The notes under the pieces: generated by a model
What the model saw: only the letters and a program-made list of their open reading frames with translations
Databases searched by the model: none
Told to the model about the DNA's origin: nothing
Source of the DNA: Prevotella sp. UBA6429
GTDB lineage: Bacteria; Bacteroidota; Bacteroidia; Bacteroidales; Bacteroidaceae
NCBI GenBank assembly: GCA_002437285.1
Contig: DJOV01000090.1
Coordinates: 1-25,517 of the forward strand
Direction of reading: 5' to 3'
DNA length: 25,517 bases
Position numbers and translations under genes: made by a program
Shown: positions 25,402-25,517 of the stretch, piece after piece
Layout of the letters: each line of letters begins with the position of its first letter
Position numbering within the stretch: position 1 is the stretch's first letter

Positions 25402-25517
25402 TGTCATGATTTTTGGTCGAAAAGTTTGTCACGGAGACTGGGTGAAATAGAACGCGAAAATCGCCTTTTTTGTCCATCGCGCCGCGATTTGCATGGGGTA
25501 ATTTTGCGATAAAGGGT
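25402..25517. repeat. Right copy of the 116-bp repeat, inverted relative to the left end
   Basis: This is the reverse-complement partner of positions 1-116, with 14 mismatches and no gaps. The copy contains an odd palindrome, ATCGCGCCGCGAT, that is degraded in the left copy. The frame reading EIERENRLFCPSRRDL is open on the plus strand and runs in from 25311 and beyond, so the repeat unit may extend leftward to about 25310 at this end, though the left copy does not. The 25218-25517 gap otherwise holds only the mraZ promoter and operator. Confidence 0.85.

Noticed and set aside
25096..25512. Open frame of 138 codons on the plus strand at the right end
   Set aside because: Its first part is antisense to mraZ and its second part crosses the mraZ promoter and the inverted repeat, so it is not a credible gene.
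1..25517. CRISPR array, tRNA, rRNA, transposase, phage or toxin-antitoxin genes
   Set aside because: I scanned for spaced repeats, and for protein motifs of these systems, and saw none.

Overview
The window looks like a piece of a Bacteroidota chromosome, most likely Prevotella or a close relative. The grounds are protein style (hybrid two-component sensor with AraC output, Prevotella-type C-terminal tails on secreted proteins), near absence of Shine-Dalgarno sequences, and several good matches to the Bacteroides-type -7 promoter element TAnnTTTG. No ribosomal RNA or other marker that fixes the species is present.

Layout. Positions 1-116 and 25402-25517 are two copies of one repeat in inverted orientation, lying exactly at the window ends. 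Next to the left copy is an M16 zinc peptidase gene (minus strand), then a divergent PfkB-type sugar kinase (plus) that ends in a strong bidirectional terminator. Positions 2561-2814 hold a 47-codon tail fragment of a lost secreted protein gene and a long hairpin. Then comes a secreted glycoside-hydrolase-like gene (minus, 2815-5343). Divergent from it is a hybrid two-component regulator (5653-8927, plus) that is clearly a pseudogene: one in-frame stop, one frameshift and one large internal deletion.

From 9077 to 25217 the minus strand carries a complete Bacteroidota-type division and cell wall (dcw) cluster. In transcription order it is mraZ, rsmH, ftsL-like, ftsI, murE, mraY, murD, ftsW, murG, murC, ftsQ, ftsA, ftsZ. 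These genes make UDP-MurNAc-pentapeptide precursors (MurC, MurD, MurE; MurF is not here), lipid I and lipid II (MraY, MurG), septal peptidoglycan (FtsW, FtsI), and the division scaffold (FtsL, FtsQ, FtsA, FtsZ). MraZ is the likely local repressor: three GTGG-type boxes spaced exactly 10 bp apart sit just upstream of the mraZ -7 element. A hairpin terminator at 8978-9034 separates ftsZ from the regulator pseudogene.

I found no mobile-element transposase, CRISPR array, toxin-antitoxin pair, phage gene or defence system. The most interesting signals are the terminal inverted repeats, the decay of the regulator next to an intact hydrolase gene, the leftover protein tail with its hairpin, and the MraZ operator. 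The cell wall cluster itself is ordinary core genome.
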